Below are positions 10,154 to 19,164 of a stretch of DNA of 64,000 bases, piece after piece; the stretch's first letter is position 1; each line of letters starts with the position of its first letter. Position numbers and translations under genes: made by a program. Under the pieces are notes generated by a model. The model was given only the letters and a program-made list of their open reading frames with translations, searched no databases and was not told the DNA's origin. The DNA is from Pseudomonas syringae KCTC 12500 (GTDB lineage Bacteria; Pseudomonadota; Gammaproteobacteria; Pseudomonadales; Pseudomonadaceae), in NCBI RefSeq assembly GCF_000507185.2, contig NZ_AYTM02000002.1, positions 5,615,501 through 5,679,500 on the forward strand. The letters run 5' to 3'.

Positions 10154-11332
10154 ATGAAAACGCCTCGCCCAAATACACGTCTCAAATCCCTCATCAACCT
10201 GCGCAATCTAAAGATGGCGCGGTCTGCGCACGCGTTCGTGCGAGGCAATACCGCACAGTTCTATGAGTGGCTTCACAGTCAGTCGGGCAGACGTCTGCCC
10301 AGCGGTCCGCCGGTCTGGATCTGTGGCGATTGTCACGCCGGCAACCTGGGGCCCACGGGAGATTCGAGAGGGCGCATCGACATGCATATCCGCGACCTCG
10401 ATCAAGCTGTGATCGGTAATCCTGCCCATGACCTGGTGAGGCTTGGGTTGTCGTTGGCGACAGCTGCTCGAGGCTCGGATCTGCCCGGCGTTACCACGGC
10501 AAGAATGCTGGAAGAGATGATGCAGGGCTACGAAGAAGCTTTTTTGGGCGACGACGATGAAGAGCCCGATCGTCCTGCACAAGTGAAAGCCGGCATGCGT
10601 AGCGCGGTACAACGCACCTGGAAGCATCTGGCCAAGGAGCGTTTCGAAGGTACACAACCGACCATTCCGCTTGGCAAGCATTTCTGGCAACTGTCCCGTG
10701 CGGAACGCGATGCAATCAAGGAGCTTTGCGAAACGCCCGAGATTCATGCGCTGGTGACATCGCTCAAAGGCAGGTCCCAGGATGACCGTGTGCGCTTACT
10801 CGACTCCGCCTATTGGGTAAAAGGATGCAGCTCTCTGGGGCTGCTTCGCTACGCAGTGCTGATGGGGGTTGGCGATGAAGAGGATGAAGAGTTCTGCCTG
10901 CTCGACGTCAAGGAAGCCGTCGCAGCAGCGGCACCACGTACGGCGAGGGCTCGCATGCCCAGAGACAATGGCAAACGGGTAGTGGAGGGCGCCCGGAACC
11001 TGTCACCCGGCCTGGGTAGCCGAATGGTTGCCGTGCGAATGCTGGATCATTCGTTCTTCATACGTGAGCTGCTTCCTCAGGACATGAAGCTGGAACTTGA
11101 TGAGCTCACTGAGCAAGAGGCCATGCAGGCCGCAGCGTATCTCGCAAAAGTGGTTGGTAACGCCCACGCCAGACAGATGGACCTGGCCACACGCGCGGCG
11201 TGGATCAGGGATCTGCAAGCCAATCGGTCCGATACCCTGGACGCTCCCTCCTGGCTATGGTCGAGTGTCGTTCAACTGGTCGGCAGTCACGAGCAAGGCT
11301 ATCTTGAGCACTGTCGGCGCTACGCGCTGTAG
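10154..11332 (+). CDS. DUF2252 family protein, kinase-like fold
   Basis: 392 aa from the ATG at 10154, preceded by AAGG at suitable spacing; an upstream in-frame ATG at 10097 lacks one. The protein matches DUF2252, a family without established function. It carries GDCHAGNLG (58-66) and DLDQAVIGNPAHDL (81-94), which resemble the catalytic HGDxHxxN and the metal-binding D motif of aminoglycoside/choline kinase folds. A small-molecule or protein kinase activity is therefore plausible (inference). It is monocistronic and convergent with tspO. Confidence 0.8.
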   Translation: MKTPRPNTRLKSLINLRNLKMARSAHAFVRGNTAQFYEWLHSQSGRRLPSGPPVWICGDCHAGNLGPTGDSRGRIDMHIRDLDQAVIGNPAHDLVRLGLSLATAARGSDLPGVTTARMLEEMMQGYEEAFLGDDDEEPDRPAQVKAGMRSAVQRTWKHLAKERFEGTQPTIPLGKHFWQLSRAERDAIKELCETPEIHALVTSLKGRSQDDRVRLLDSAYWVKGCSSLGLLRYAVLMGVGDEEDEEFCLLDVKEAVAAAAPRTARARMPRDNGKRVVEGARNLSPGLGSRMVAVRMLDHSFFIRELLPQDMKLELDELTEQEAMQAAAYLAKVVGNAHARQMDLATRAAWIRDLQANRSDTLDAPSWLWSSVVQLVGSHEQGYLEHCRRYAL

Positions 11333-11350
11333 CGCCTTATGAATGCCGAG

Positions 11351-11390
11351 ATGAGCGGAACAGAATTCAGTTAATCGATATTCCGCTCAT
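11351..11390. terminator. stem-loop between convergent genes
   Basis: Perfect 10-bp arms ATGAGCGGAA (11351-11360) and TTCCGCTCAT (11381-11390) with a 20-base loop, between the ends of the DUF2252 gene and tspO. There is no clear T-run, so it may be a 3' structure or weak bidirectional terminator. Confidence 0.4.
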
Positions 11391-11428
11391 ATTCTTGGGG
11401 AACGCATAAGGCAGTCAGCGTCAGGCAC

Positions 11429-11869
11429 TTATCGGTTGTGGCGAAGAATGGAGAAGTTCAGCGCCGCTGCCACCGAGAGCCAGACCAGGTAGGGGAACAA
11501 AATCAGCCCGGTGATGATGTCCAGTTGCGAGGCCATTACGATCATCGCGGCAACCACGATCCACAACAAAACCAGAACAACCATCGCAGCAACGAGGCGG
11601 TTCGCGCCAAAGAATACCGGCGTCCACAACGTATTCAGCGCAATTTGAGCCGCCCACAAGGCCAGCACGATCTCGCTGCCGGGGATCAGCGTCAGGCGAT
11701 AGCCTGCCCAGGCGAGAAGCAGATAAATCGTCGTCCACGCCACCGGAAACGCCCAGTCAGGCGGGGTGAAGCTCGGTTTTTCAAGAGATTCGTACCATGC
11801 TCCCGGCTTGAAGATGATGCCGGTTGCTCCGGCGGCGCAGCAGGCTAGAAGGAAAATGAAGAAGGTCAT
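11429..11869 (-). CDS. tspO: TspO/MBR family tryptophan-rich sensory protein
   Basis: 146 aa with five hydrophobic segments. Family marks are WYESLEKPSFTPPDW in the first loop, ALNTLWTPVFFG near TM3 and FPYLVWLSVAAALNFSI at the C-terminus. TspO proteins bind tetrapyrroles and sterol-like ligands in the membrane and influence porphyrin and stress responses. Here it is a single gene with no photosynthetic or heme genes nearby, so its physiological partner cannot be told. Confidence 0.9.
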   Translation of the reverse strand: MTFFIFLLACCAAGATGIIFKPGAWYESLEKPSFTPPDWAFPVAWTTIYLLLAWAGYRLTLIPGSEIVLALWAAQIALNTLWTPVFFGANRLVAAMVVLVLLWIVVAAMIVMASQLDIITGLILFPYLVWLSVAAALNFSILRHNR

Positions 11870-12024
11870 GGGTTGTCCTGGGTCGAGGGCTTATGAGGCT
11901 GATCGGTGGTAGCGATACCCAGGTTTGACGCCTTTGCGTTGAAAAGGTCCGTTTTTTTGATGTGAGGGGCAGGGCGTAGGGGTGCAATTTCCCAGCATCG
12001 AATGACGAACGATGTTGCACGGCT

Positions 12025-12717
12025 TCACAGCGATTGCCGTCTCTCGAACTGTGCGCGTAACAGCTTGGCGCTCAAATCCTCCCAATGCTCGACGAACGCC
12101 GTGCGGGCTGTTTCGAAGTCACGGCTGCGAAGGCAGGCTATCAAGTGCTCATGGTCTTTGACGATTTGCTTGGGGTCCTCATAACAGGGTTGTTGCAGTA
12201 CCAGCAGCAGCTCAATCTCGCTCTCCAGCATGGCATAGCTGCGCTGCAGGCGCGCGCTGCCACTGGCACGGATAATCGCTCGGTGGAAGTCGCCATCAGC
12301 GGTGACAATGTCGGAGCGTGGGGTGTCGGGTGCGGCATTGCGCAGTCTTTCCACGGCGTCCAGCGCATCAGCCGGGACCGTGCCATTGAGGATAATCATG
12401 CGCACCGCTTCAGTTTCCAGCACGCCACGCAGCCGGGCAATGTCGACGATGTCGTCCGGGCCGAACTGGGGTATGCAGAATCCGCGATGAGGCACTTTCA
12501 GCAGCAAGCCGAATGACACCAGCAACTGTGCCGCACTGCGAAACGTGTTGCGCGCCACTTCATACTCTTCCGCCATCTTGACGTCCCGCAGGAATTCGCC
12601 TGGCTCGAAGTCACCGTTCAGGATCCTGGCCTTGAGCTTCGCAGCCAGTGCTTCGACAGCCGAGAGCCTGGCTGGGGATGTTTCGATGTTTGCGCTGGAA
12701 AGAATCATGGTAACCAC
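12025..12717 (-). CDS. GntR family (FadR subfamily, FCD domain) regulator
   Basis: 230 aa, or 227 from the ATG at 12708. The N-terminal winged helix has KMAEEYEVARNTFRSAAQLLVSFGLL in the HTH position. The C-terminal FCD helical domain (about 90-220) contains the metal/ligand residues expected of this fold (DGDFHRAI, SEIELLL). It is divergent from the kinase-aminotransferase cluster, and a FadR-type operator lies between, so it is most likely the local regulator responding to a pathway intermediate (inference). Confidence 0.9.
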   Translation of the reverse strand: MVTMILSSANIETSPARLSAVEALAAKLKARILNGDFEPGEFLRDVKMAEEYEVARNTFRSAAQLLVSFGLLLKVPHRGFCIPQFGPDDIVDIARLRGVLETEAVRMIILNGTVPADALDAVERLRNAAPDTPRSDIVTADGDFHRAIIRASGSARLQRSYAMLESEIELLLVLQQPCYEDPKQIVKDHEHLIACLRSRDFETARTAFVEHWEDLSAKLLRAQFERRQSL

Positions 12718-12930
12718 GACGGGGGTTGGGGCTCGGTAGAGTGCTCGATTCTAGTACGACTGGGTGTGCGGACACCAGTAAGCCATCAAGCTTCTTTTAA
12801 ATCTGTACAACAATTTAATTTTTTAGAAATTTTTTATATAATTTCAACCATATGATTATTATGACTTTTTAAAAGATATCACCTGAAAACCAGGCCTTTC
12901 AGCTGCAATATTCGCTTCCAATCAAAATAG

Positions 12931-12941
12931 TTGTAGCACAA
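12931..12941. promoter_or_regulatory. predicted FadR/GntR operator
   Basis: TTGTAGCACAA fits the TNGTNNNACNA consensus of FCD-type GntR regulators exactly. It sits 56 bases before the kinase start, in an AT-rich 279-base divergent intergenic region. Confidence 0.5.
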
Positions 12942-12996
12942 TATCTGCGCATCGACGTCGTGCCATGCACGGCTTTGCCGGCCCAGGAGTCCAGCG

Positions 12997-14082
12997 ATGC
13001 AAGTGATTGGGAAAGATCAGTTCAGCGAAAGCCTTATCGCCTTGCAGGGCGATTTGGCGGCGCCTTTCACGCCAGTGTCGCTGGAAGAAGGCCGGCGTAT
13101 CGTGCTGGAGCAATTTGGTATCAGCGCGCAGTTGACGCGATTCGCCACAGAAAAAGACGATACGTTTCGCTGCGATTGTTCAAGCGGTCAGTCCTATGTG
13201 CTCAAGATCGCCAACCCGCAGGAGTCGCCCATTGAGCTGTCGCTGCAAATCGAAGTCATGCAGCATATCGGGCGCAGGGCACCCCAGCTGCCGATTCCCA
13301 GGGTTTACCCCGCGCTGGACGGCGGGTACCTGACCACTGTTGTAACCGCAAGCGACGAGTCAAGGCAGGTAAGGCTTCTGAGCTTTCTGCCAGGTACACC
13401 CTTGGACAAAACCACCCTCAACGCCCAAGGGCGCGAGCAGATCGGCCAATTGCTCGCGCACCTCAGGCTGGCCACTGCCGACTTCGTCCACCCGGCAGAG
13501 TCCCGCAAGGTGTGCTGGGATGTGCAGCACCTGCGGGTGCTTGAGCCTCTGCTCGATGGTGTCGTCGAGCCCGCGCGTCGGCACTCGCTGGAGCGGGCGC
13601 TCGAACGCTTTGGCGAGGTGGAGGGTTTGATCGCCGGATGCCGACAACAAGTACTGCATAACGACTTCAATACTTCGAACATCGTCATCGATGCGCATCG
13701 CCCGCAGTGTGTCGGGGCGATCATCGATTTCGGCGACACCGTCAAGACCGCTATTGCCATCGATGTGTCCACGGCCATGATGAACCAGTTGCTCGCAGTG
13801 CAAACCGGTCAGGACGTCGATATCTTTGCCCCCGCCAAGGACCTGCTCAGAGGTTACCTGCACGTTGCCGACCTCACGCCTGAGGAGCTGGCGCTTATCC
13901 CTCATCTGGCCATGGCGCGCCTGGTTGCCAGAGCGTTGATTACCACCTGGCGCTCGCAGCTTTTTCCGCAGAACAGTGCCTACATCTTGAGGAACGCGGC
14001 GCCGGGATGGGGCCAGCTGGACTGGCTGCTTGACCGGTCACCGTCACAGATGTCAGCGCTTCTGATGCACTTCGCCCACTGA
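12997..14082 (+). CDS. APH-family kinase (hydroxylysine kinase-like)
   Basis: 361 aa with an AGGAG Shine-Dalgarno 7 bases upstream. It has an aminoglycoside/choline kinase fold: candidate ATP-contacting lysine in YVLKIA (K70), catalytic loop LHNDFNTSN (D223 as base) and metal-binding IIDFGD (D244). It lies 26 bases upstream of a class III aminotransferase. The same pairing is known for hydroxylysine kinase with 5-phosphohydroxylysine phospho-lyase, and for ethanolamine phosphate lyases. A substrate such as hydroxylysine or a related amino alcohol is therefore a good guess, but it is not shown by sequence. Antibiotic resistance is unlikely given the operon. Confidence 0.8.
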   Translation: MQVIGKDQFSESLIALQGDLAAPFTPVSLEEGRRIVLEQFGISAQLTRFATEKDDTFRCDCSSGQSYVLKIANPQESPIELSLQIEVMQHIGRRAPQLPIPRVYPALDGGYLTTVVTASDESRQVRLLSFLPGTPLDKTTLNAQGREQIGQLLAHLRLATADFVHPAESRKVCWDVQHLRVLEPLLDGVVEPARRHSLERALERFGEVEGLIAGCRQQVLHNDFNTSNIVIDAHRPQCVGAIIDFGDTVKTAIAIDVSTAMMNQLLAVQTGQDVDIFAPAKDLLRGYLHVADLTPEELALIPHLAMARLVARALITTWRSQLFPQNSAYILRNAAPGWGQLDWLLDRSPSQMSALLMHFAH

Positions 14083-14108
14083 TTCATCCATTGCTTAGGG
14101 GGTTTTAA

Positions 14109-15464
14109 ATGAGTAACTCAAACATCCAGGCTGTCCGTGGAGACATGCCTAACGGCTTCAACCCTGCCAACGTCGATCGCCTCGACCCTGCTGCACGTGA
14201 ACACATTCAGCGTCGGATCGATTTGCTGGGGCCTGCCTATCGGTTGTTCTATAACGAGCCGGTGGGTGTCGTGCGTGGCAAAGGGGCTTATCTGTACGAC
14301 AAGGACGGCAACGAGTACCTGGATGCCTACAACAACGTGGTGTCGGTGGGGCATTGCCATCCGCGCGTTATCGCTGCCATCACTGAGCAGATGAATAAGC
14401 TGTGCAGCCACACTCGTTACATGCAGGACGGCATTCTTGACTACGCCGAACAGCTGCGCGCCACGGCGGACGGAGAGATGGGCGCCGACGGGCACTTGAT
14501 GTTCACGTGCAGCGGTTCGGAAGCCAACGATCTTGCCATCCGCATTGCACGGCATCACACCGGCAATACGGGCGTCATCGTCACCGCCGAGGCCTACCAC
14601 GGCAACTCGGCGACGGTAGCGGCCTTTTCGCCGTCGCTGGGTCTCAATGCCAAGCTCGACCCGTTCGTGCGACGGGTGCCTGCTCCGGATTCCTATCGCA
14701 TTCCACGTGAAGCACTGGGTCGCTACATGGCCGACCAGGTGGCGGCGCAGATCCGCGATATACAACGCCATGGCGGCGGCGTCGCAGCATTCATTGCCGA
14801 CTGCCTGTTCTCGTCCGATGGCGTTTTCTGTGATCCGGTGGATGTATTCGGGCCGATCGCCGAGGTAGTGCGCAAGGCTGGAGGCCTGTTCATCGCCGAT
14901 GAGGTCCAGTCGGGGTTTGGTCGCAGCGGCACGCATTTCTGGGGGCATCAGCGCCACGCGGTGGAGCCGGACATCATCACCATGGGCAAACCCATGGGTA
15001 ACGGCTACCCGGTGGCGGGGTTGATGGTGCGTCCGGAGGTAGTCGCAAGCTTCGGTCGCGACATGCGCTATTTCAATACCTTTGGCGGCAACAGCGTGGC
15101 GATTGCGGCCGCCCAGGCAACGCTGGATGTCATTACCGAAGAGCAGTTGATGGCCAACGCCAACCGTGTGGGCAGCCTGATAATGGCCGGACTCAAGGAC
15201 CTGGCTGCACGGTATGAGCACATTGGCGACGTGCGAGGCACCGGCATGTACTTCGCCGTCGAGCTGGTAAAGGACAGGGCCAGCAAAACGCCCGACATGC
15301 AGACTGCTCTGCGCCTGGTCAACCATCTGCGAGAAAAACGGGTGCTCATTTCCGCCACGGGACCCGATGCGAGCATTCTGAAAATTCGCCCGCCCTTGAT
15401 CTGGACAGCCAGGGAGGCGGGTCGTGTGCTTGACGCTTTGGAAAGCGCTTTTGCCGAGTTGTAA
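14109..15464 (+). CDS. class III PLP aminotransferase / phospho-lyase-like
   Basis: 451 aa. The fold-type I class III pattern is clear: GNEYLDAYNNVVSVGHCHP near the N-terminus, SGSEANDLAIRIAR (PLP phosphate), LFIADEVQSGFGRSG with the PLP-binding Asp, and the Schiff-base lysine in ITMGKPMGNGYP (K294). The NNVVSVGH motif is typical of the AGXT2L (ethanolamine-/hydroxylysine-phosphate lyase) branch. Together with the upstream kinase this favours elimination of phosphate and ammonia from a phosphorylated amino alcohol rather than simple transamination (inference). Confidence 0.85.
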   Translation: MSNSNIQAVRGDMPNGFNPANVDRLDPAAREHIQRRIDLLGPAYRLFYNEPVGVVRGKGAYLYDKDGNEYLDAYNNVVSVGHCHPRVIAAITEQMNKLCSHTRYMQDGILDYAEQLRATADGEMGADGHLMFTCSGSEANDLAIRIARHHTGNTGVIVTAEAYHGNSATVAAFSPSLGLNAKLDPFVRRVPAPDSYRIPREALGRYMADQVAAQIRDIQRHGGGVAAFIADCLFSSDGVFCDPVDVFGPIAEVVRKAGGLFIADEVQSGFGRSGTHFWGHQRHAVEPDIITMGKPMGNGYPVAGLMVRPEVVASFGRDMRYFNTFGGNSVAIAAAQATLDVITEEQLMANANRVGSLIMAGLKDLAARYEHIGDVRGTGMYFAVELVKDRASKTPDMQTALRLVNHLREKRVLISATGPDASILKIRPPLIWTAREAGRVLDALESAFAEL

Positions 15465-15655
15465 AGCCCACCCCGGCGTCTCGACAAAGTCTGCTGAGAC
15501 GTGCCTTTTAAACGGTGTTTTGTACCAAGCAACCCTGCATTTAACCGCTTATTTACGGCCTCATGGTGGTGTAATGACCCCATGATGGCCAGATGCTCGG
15601 CACACCACAGCGGTTTGCGCCGTAATGACCTCATCACTGATCAAGGACCGCATTC

Positions 15656-16324
15656 ATGAGCGATCTTCGCCCTAAGTACATCACCTTCGACTGCTACGGC
15701 ACATTGACCAATTTCAAAACCGCAGCCCTGACGCGCGATCTGTTTGCCGATCGCATACCGGTTGAGCGGATGGAACAATTCATCAAGGACTACGCGGCCT
15801 ATCGCCTGGACCAGGTCATGGGTGACTGGCTGCCTTATGATCAGATTCTAAAGATAGCCCTGGCGCGCACGTGCAAGCGCTGGGGCATCGAATACCGCGA
15901 CGAAGGTCAGGTGTATTACGACGCCGTGCCGACCTGGGGGCCACATCCTGATGTGCCGGCGGGTTTGGAGAAAATCGCTGGCAAGATTCCCCTGGTGATT
16001 TTTTCCAACGCCATGGACGAACAGATCATGTCTAACGTCGACAAGCTCGGCGCACCGTTTTACAAGGTCTTCACCGCTCAGCAGGCCCAGGCCTACAAGC
16101 CACGTCTGGCGGCGTTCGAATTCATGCTCGATAACCTGGGCTGCGGGCCAGAGGATGTGCTGCACGTTTCGTCGAGCTTTCGCTATGACCTGATGTCGGC
16201 CCATGACATGAAGATCAAGCACAAAGCTTTCGTGGCGCGGGGGCATGAACAGCCGGCCAATGCTGCTTTCGGCTACCACCAGATCGCGGATATCGGCGGG
16301 CTGGCCGGGCTGGTCGGGCTCTAG
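15656..16324 (+). CDS. HAD hydrolase, haloacid dehalogenase type II
   Basis: 222 aa. Motif I ITFDCYGTLTNF has the nucleophilic Asp at residue 12. Motif II is in IFSNAM, motif III is the lysine of QAYKPRLAAF, and motif IV is HVSSSFRYDLMSAHDMKI. This arrangement matches L-2-haloacid dehalogenase type II proteins, many of which act as phosphatases. It lies between the aminotransferase (191-base gap) and the FAD enzyme and probably belongs to the same pathway; the substrate is unknown. Confidence 0.85.
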   Translation: MSDLRPKYITFDCYGTLTNFKTAALTRDLFADRIPVERMEQFIKDYAAYRLDQVMGDWLPYDQILKIALARTCKRWGIEYRDEGQVYYDAVPTWGPHPDVPAGLEKIAGKIPLVIFSNAMDEQIMSNVDKLGAPFYKVFTAQQAQAYKPRLAAFEFMLDNLGCGPEDVLHVSSSFRYDLMSAHDMKIKHKAFVARGHEQPANAAFGYHQIADIGGLAGLVGL

Positions 16325-16349
16325 CAACAGGTTTCTCTTTTGAACTCAT

Positions 16350-17690
16350 GTGGATAACCAGAACATGCCAGCACCTTTAACTCCCGTGCATACCTCTGCA
16401 GATCTGCCGGCGGAGGCCGATGTGGTTGTGATCGGCGGCGGTATAATTGGCGCGTTTACCGCCTATTACCTTGCCAGGCGCGGCATGAAGGTCGCACTGG
16501 TCGAAAAGGGCCGCATAGGCGCCGAGCAGTCAAGTCGTAACTGGGGCTGGTGCCGCCAGCAGAATCGCGATGCGCGTGAATTGCCGATGGCCACCAAAAG
16601 CCTGGACCTGTGGGAGCAATTCGCGGCGCAATCCGGTGAACAGACCGGTTTTACGCGGTGCGGCTTACTCTACCTGAGCAACAACGAGCAGGAACTGGAA
16701 GGGTGGGCGCGCTGGGGCGAGTTTGCGCGGACCGTCAACGTGCAGACCCAGATGCTCAATGCCGAGCAGGCCGCCGAACGGGGCAGGGCAACAGGCAAGC
16801 CTTGGAAAGGCGGGGTGTTTGCGCCTACCGATGGCATTGCCGACCCGTCCCGCGCAGCCCCCGCAGTCGCGCGCGCGATCATGGCACTGGGCAGTAGCGT
16901 GCATCAGAATTGCGCCGTGCGGGGCGTCGAGACCGAAGGCGGTCGATTGTCGGCAGTGGTCACCGAAAAAGGCACCATCCGCACTCGGCTCGCAGTGCTT
17001 GCCGCAGGCGCCTGGGCATCTTCGTTCTGCCGCCAGTATGGTATTCGCTTCCCACAAGCGACGATTCGTCAAACCGTGCTTTCAGTCTCCGCCCCGAGCC
17101 AGGAAATTCCCAGCGCGCTGCATACCACCGGCGCGTCCATGACCCGCCGCGTTGATGGCAGTTACACGCTAGCGATCAGTGGCCGGGGGCGAGTCGATAT
17201 CACGCCGCAGTTGCTGAGGTTCTCTACCCAATTCCTGCCAATGTTTCAGCGCCGCTGGCGCAACCTTGCCCCTGGGGGGCTGGAAGGCTGGCAAGCAGGC
17301 CACGAAAGCTTGAAGCGCTGGCGCCTGGACCAGCCCACGCCGATGGAGAGAATGCGCATTCTCGACCCAAGCGCTGACGCCTCCGCAGTTGCGCTGACTT
17401 ACAAGCGCGCGGTGGAACTGGTGCCGGCACTGCAGGGTACGTCGATCAAGGCGTCCTGGGCCGGTTACGTGGACAGTACGCCGGACGGCGTTCCCGGTAT
17501 CGGCGAAATGGCCAGCCTGCCTGGGCTGGTGATCGCGGCCGGGTTCAGCGGGCATGGCTTTGGCATTGGACCGGGCGCGGGTCATCTTATTGCCGATATT
17601 GTCAGCGGTGTGAGCCCCATTGTTGATCCGCGTCCTTATCACCCGGACCGTTTTCAAACGTCTGCCTGGGGCAAGGTGGCGGACTTTTGA
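16350..17690 (+). CDS. FAD-dependent oxidoreductase, DadA/glycine oxidase family
   Basis: 446 aa if the GTG at 16350 is used, or 441 aa from the ATG at 16365; neither has a strong Shine-Dalgarno. The dinucleotide-binding VVVIGGGIIGAFTAYYLARRG lies near the N-terminus. SSRNWGWCRQQNRDARE follows the FAD motif, and SGHGFGIGPGAGHLIADI at the C-terminus completes the DAO fold. It probably oxidises an amine or amino acid produced in the kinase/aminotransferase cluster. The nearest characterised relatives by pattern are D-amino acid dehydrogenases and related opine or amine oxidases. Confidence 0.85.
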   Translation: MDNQNMPAPLTPVHTSADLPAEADVVVIGGGIIGAFTAYYLARRGMKVALVEKGRIGAEQSSRNWGWCRQQNRDARELPMATKSLDLWEQFAAQSGEQTGFTRCGLLYLSNNEQELEGWARWGEFARTVNVQTQMLNAEQAAERGRATGKPWKGGVFAPTDGIADPSRAAPAVARAIMALGSSVHQNCAVRGVETEGGRLSAVVTEKGTIRTRLAVLAAGAWASSFCRQYGIRFPQATIRQTVLSVSAPSQEIPSALHTTGASMTRRVDGSYTLAISGRGRVDITPQLLRFSTQFLPMFQRRWRNLAPGGLEGWQAGHESLKRWRLDQPTPMERMRILDPSADASAVALTYKRAVELVPALQGTSIKASWAGYVDSTPDGVPGIGEMASLPGLVIAAGFSGHGFGIGPGAGHLIADIVSGVSPIVDPRPYHPDRFQTSAWGKVADF

Positions 17691-17716
17691 GCTGAAGCTG
17701 GGGCGAGGGGGTGGAT

Positions 17717-18787
17717 TTATTTCACCTTTTCAGTCTCACGCATGAATTGCCCCAGCTCCTTGCTATAAAACTTCGCCATGCTCGTGGTGCCGTGACCACG
17801 GGTGTCGGCACTGGCACGGATAAGTAATAGCCGTGCGTGCTTGAGTTCTTTCATCGACGCCTCCATCAGACCTGTTTCCGGCGGGATGCGCTCATCGTCC
17901 GCCGAATTGATGGCCAGCACCGGCGCCTGGATTTTCTTCAGACCGGGGGTTGCGTTGAAGTCGGCGGAAGATTGCCATTGGTAGATAAAGTCATTGGCGT
18001 CGGCGGTTTGTGCAGCGCTGAGGCGTTCATCCACCAGCTTATCGGCCTGAGCGCGGGTCGGGGCAGCCGCCTGATACGCCAGGGTGCCGCCACTGGTCGC
18101 CACGCTGAACATCGCGTTTGCCAAGCGCAAGGAGGGTGGTTGCGTGCTGTAGTTACCGTTGTTCCAGGCCGGGTCTTGCTTGATCGACTCCACCAGCAAG
18201 CGGCGCATCATCCAGTTGCGGGATGACATTTCGGTGGGTTGGGACGCCATGGGCACCAGTGCGTCCATCATCTGCGGCCAGTTCTGGCCCCACATCCAGG
18301 TTTGCATGCCGCCCATGGAGTTGCCGATGATCAGCCTCAGGTGCTTGATACCCAGGCCTTCGGTGACCAAGCGATACTGGGCTTGAACCATGTCGTCGTA
18401 GTTGTACGTCGGAAACCGGGTGCGCAAGCCATCTGATGGTTTGCTGGACTGGCCCATGCCGATGCCATCGGTGGAAATGATGTAGTACTTGCTGGCGTCC
18501 AGCGGTTGACCAGGGCCAAACAGTTCCCCGCCAAAATCCTTGCTCAGCATATCGCTGCCTGGCCGATAAGTGCCGTGCAGGAAGAGGATGGCGGGATTCT
18601 TGGGATTGCCAAGGGTGATGTAGTGCAGTTTGAGGTTGGCGAGTTTCTCACCGGTATGGAAGGTGAACTGCGGGGCAACCCAGTCGCCCTCGGTCGCGGC
18701 GGGTAAGGGCGCGGCACTGATGGCGGGGCCGAATAAGGCTAGAGAAAACAACAACCCGATCGAGGGACGTGAAATGAATCTATGCAT
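17717..18787 (-). CDS. exported alpha/beta hydrolase, homoserine acetyltransferase-like
   Basis: 356 aa with a signal peptide (hydrophobic core ~10-22, cleavage near AISAAPLPA), so probably periplasmic. The nucleophile elbow is GNSMGGMQTWMWG. The acid is probably the Asp of NSADDERIP and the base the His of TRGHGTTSM. Order and sequence resemble MetX-like acyltransferases, but the export signal makes methionine biosynthesis unlikely; an esterase or hydrolase role is more probable. AGGA lies 6 bases before the ATG. It is a single gene, convergent with the FAD oxidoreductase. Confidence 0.85.
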   Translation of the reverse strand: MHRFISRPSIGLLFSLALFGPAISAAPLPAATEGDWVAPQFTFHTGEKLANLKLHYITLGNPKNPAILFLHGTYRPGSDMLSKDFGGELFGPGQPLDASKYYIISTDGIGMGQSSKPSDGLRTRFPTYNYDDMVQAQYRLVTEGLGIKHLRLIIGNSMGGMQTWMWGQNWPQMMDALVPMASQPTEMSSRNWMMRRLLVESIKQDPAWNNGNYSTQPPSLRLANAMFSVATSGGTLAYQAAAPTRAQADKLVDERLSAAQTADANDFIYQWQSSADFNATPGLKKIQAPVLAINSADDERIPPETGLMEASMKELKHARLLLIRASADTRGHGTTSMAKFYSKELGQFMRETEKVK

Positions 18788-19164
18788 GGTTGTGTCCTAT
18801 TATTTTTGTTTTAGGAGGTCCTGCGCTTCGATGCCTGCAGGAGTGATCACTTGGCTAATCCTCAGGGCGAGACAATCATGGCGCAACGTGGACGGGTGTC
18901 GATACGGGGATCTTCGTTCCCATCCTGTTTTGTATTTTTGTCAGGGCGTAATGGGGATTGGGGGGATAACCCCCTAACGATCAGATAATGTTAAGTTAAT
19001 TTTTATATACCATTATTTAACATCTTGGCGCGATTGTGTCGCTGTTTGTAATGGAGACAGCGGACCATCAAGTCCGACACCGGCTGCGCGCTTTCGGAAA
19101 ACTTCGCCAAGCTATGCAGAAGGTATTATTCACCGCGGCCACTGGCCTCGGCCCAACCGCATGA
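18788..19164. other. intergenic region without gene
   Basis: 377 bases between the hydrolase start and the end of the TetR gene. It contains an AT-rich stretch near 18980-19020 (TTAATTTTTATATACC) that could include the hydrolase promoter. I see no coding frame or RNA. Confidence 0.5.
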
